Positions 61,707 through 61,747 of a stretch of 61,747 nucleotides of DNA are shown here, piece after piece. Every line of letters begins with the position of its first letter. The first letter of the stretch is position 1. Source of the DNA: Pseudomonas taiwanensis DSM 21245 (GTDB taxonomy: Bacteria > Pseudomonadota > Gammaproteobacteria > Pseudomonadales > Pseudomonadaceae); the NCBI RefSeq assembly GCF_000425785.1, contig NZ_AUEC01000033.1, forward strand, positions 1-61,747. The letters are read 5' to 3'. The notes beneath the pieces are model-generated. The model made no database searches and was not told the origin of the DNA. It saw only the letters and a list, made by a program, of their open reading frames with translations. Made by a program: the position numbers and the translations under genes.

Positions 61707-61747
61707 CGTTTTGGCGTTCCGTCGGATTCCGAGGGTAGCCAGCGCTA

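Overview
The window looks like a chromosomal segment of a fluorescent Pseudomonas, most likely the P. putida group. Reasons are the high-GC coding style, many REP palindromes of the 'GCGGGTnnACCCGCTCCTACA' type, DUF3077/DUF6124 small proteins, orphan RHS tips, and a gene order I recognise as the glycine-betaine/carnitine catabolic region next to hisBHAF. No sequence search was run, so the assignment rests on recognised families and gene order.

Layout. 1-2.1 kb: an accessory patch with a DUF3077 protein, an orphan RHS tip and a truncated second RHS tip, the two sharing a nearly identical 50-bp upstream leader. 2.1-11.1 kb (minus): glyA-soxBDAG-purU-fdhA, the sarcosine-to-serine block that also disposes of C1 units. 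11.5-17.9 kb: ltaE, an unrecognised A/T-richer orphan, two chemoreceptors and, between them, a ZapA/ZapB-like pair. 17.9-20.6 kb: divergent gbcB/gbcA (glycine betaine monooxygenase). 20.7-22.5 kb: a third RHS tip, a 685-bp non-coding stretch packed with DnaA-box-like motifs in three regular units, and a degenerate cold-shock-domain protein. 22.5-30.3 kb (minus): dipeptidase, DUF5943 protein, dgcA, dgcB and an ETF pair (dimethylglycine demethylation). 30.6-36.2 kb: an LprI-like protein, cdhR and the carnitine operon caiX-cdhCAB. 36.3-42.7 kb: gbdR, sdaB and the choline/betaine/carnitine ABC transporter cbcXWV. 42.7-45.8 kb: hisF-hisA-DUF2164-hisH-hisB. 46-61.7 kb: an OFA-type MFS carrier, asmA-mutY-yggX, tRNA-Phe, ppk2, a GabP-type permease, a polar amino-acid ABC operon, a methyltransferase, a DUF6124/DUF3077 pair behind a strongly self-complementary leader, a small lipoprotein and tRNA-Thr.

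How it works together (family knowledge). CbcXWV imports choline and betaine, and CaiX feeds carnitine to the same core. CdhA/CdhC/CdhB convert carnitine to glycine betaine. GbcAB demethylates betaine to dimethylglycine, DgcAB with its ETF makes sarcosine, SoxBDAG makes glycine, GlyA makes serine and SdaB makes pyruvate. FdhA and PurU handle formaldehyde and formyl-THF. GbdR and CdhR are the AraC/GATase1-type regulators. Tandem half-sites about 20-21 bp apart lie upstream of gbcA, the dipeptidase operon, caiX and sdaB/cbcX.

Most of the window is well-understood metabolism. The least explained signals are the triplicated DnaA-box/TGATCA array at 21.66-22.17 kb, whose box excess continues into the ETF genes; the duplicated RHS leader; the A-B-A'-B' inverted structure ahead of the DUF6124/DUF3077 pair; the missing cysteine in the DgcA Fe-S motif; and the ZapA/ZapB-like pair between chemoreceptors.
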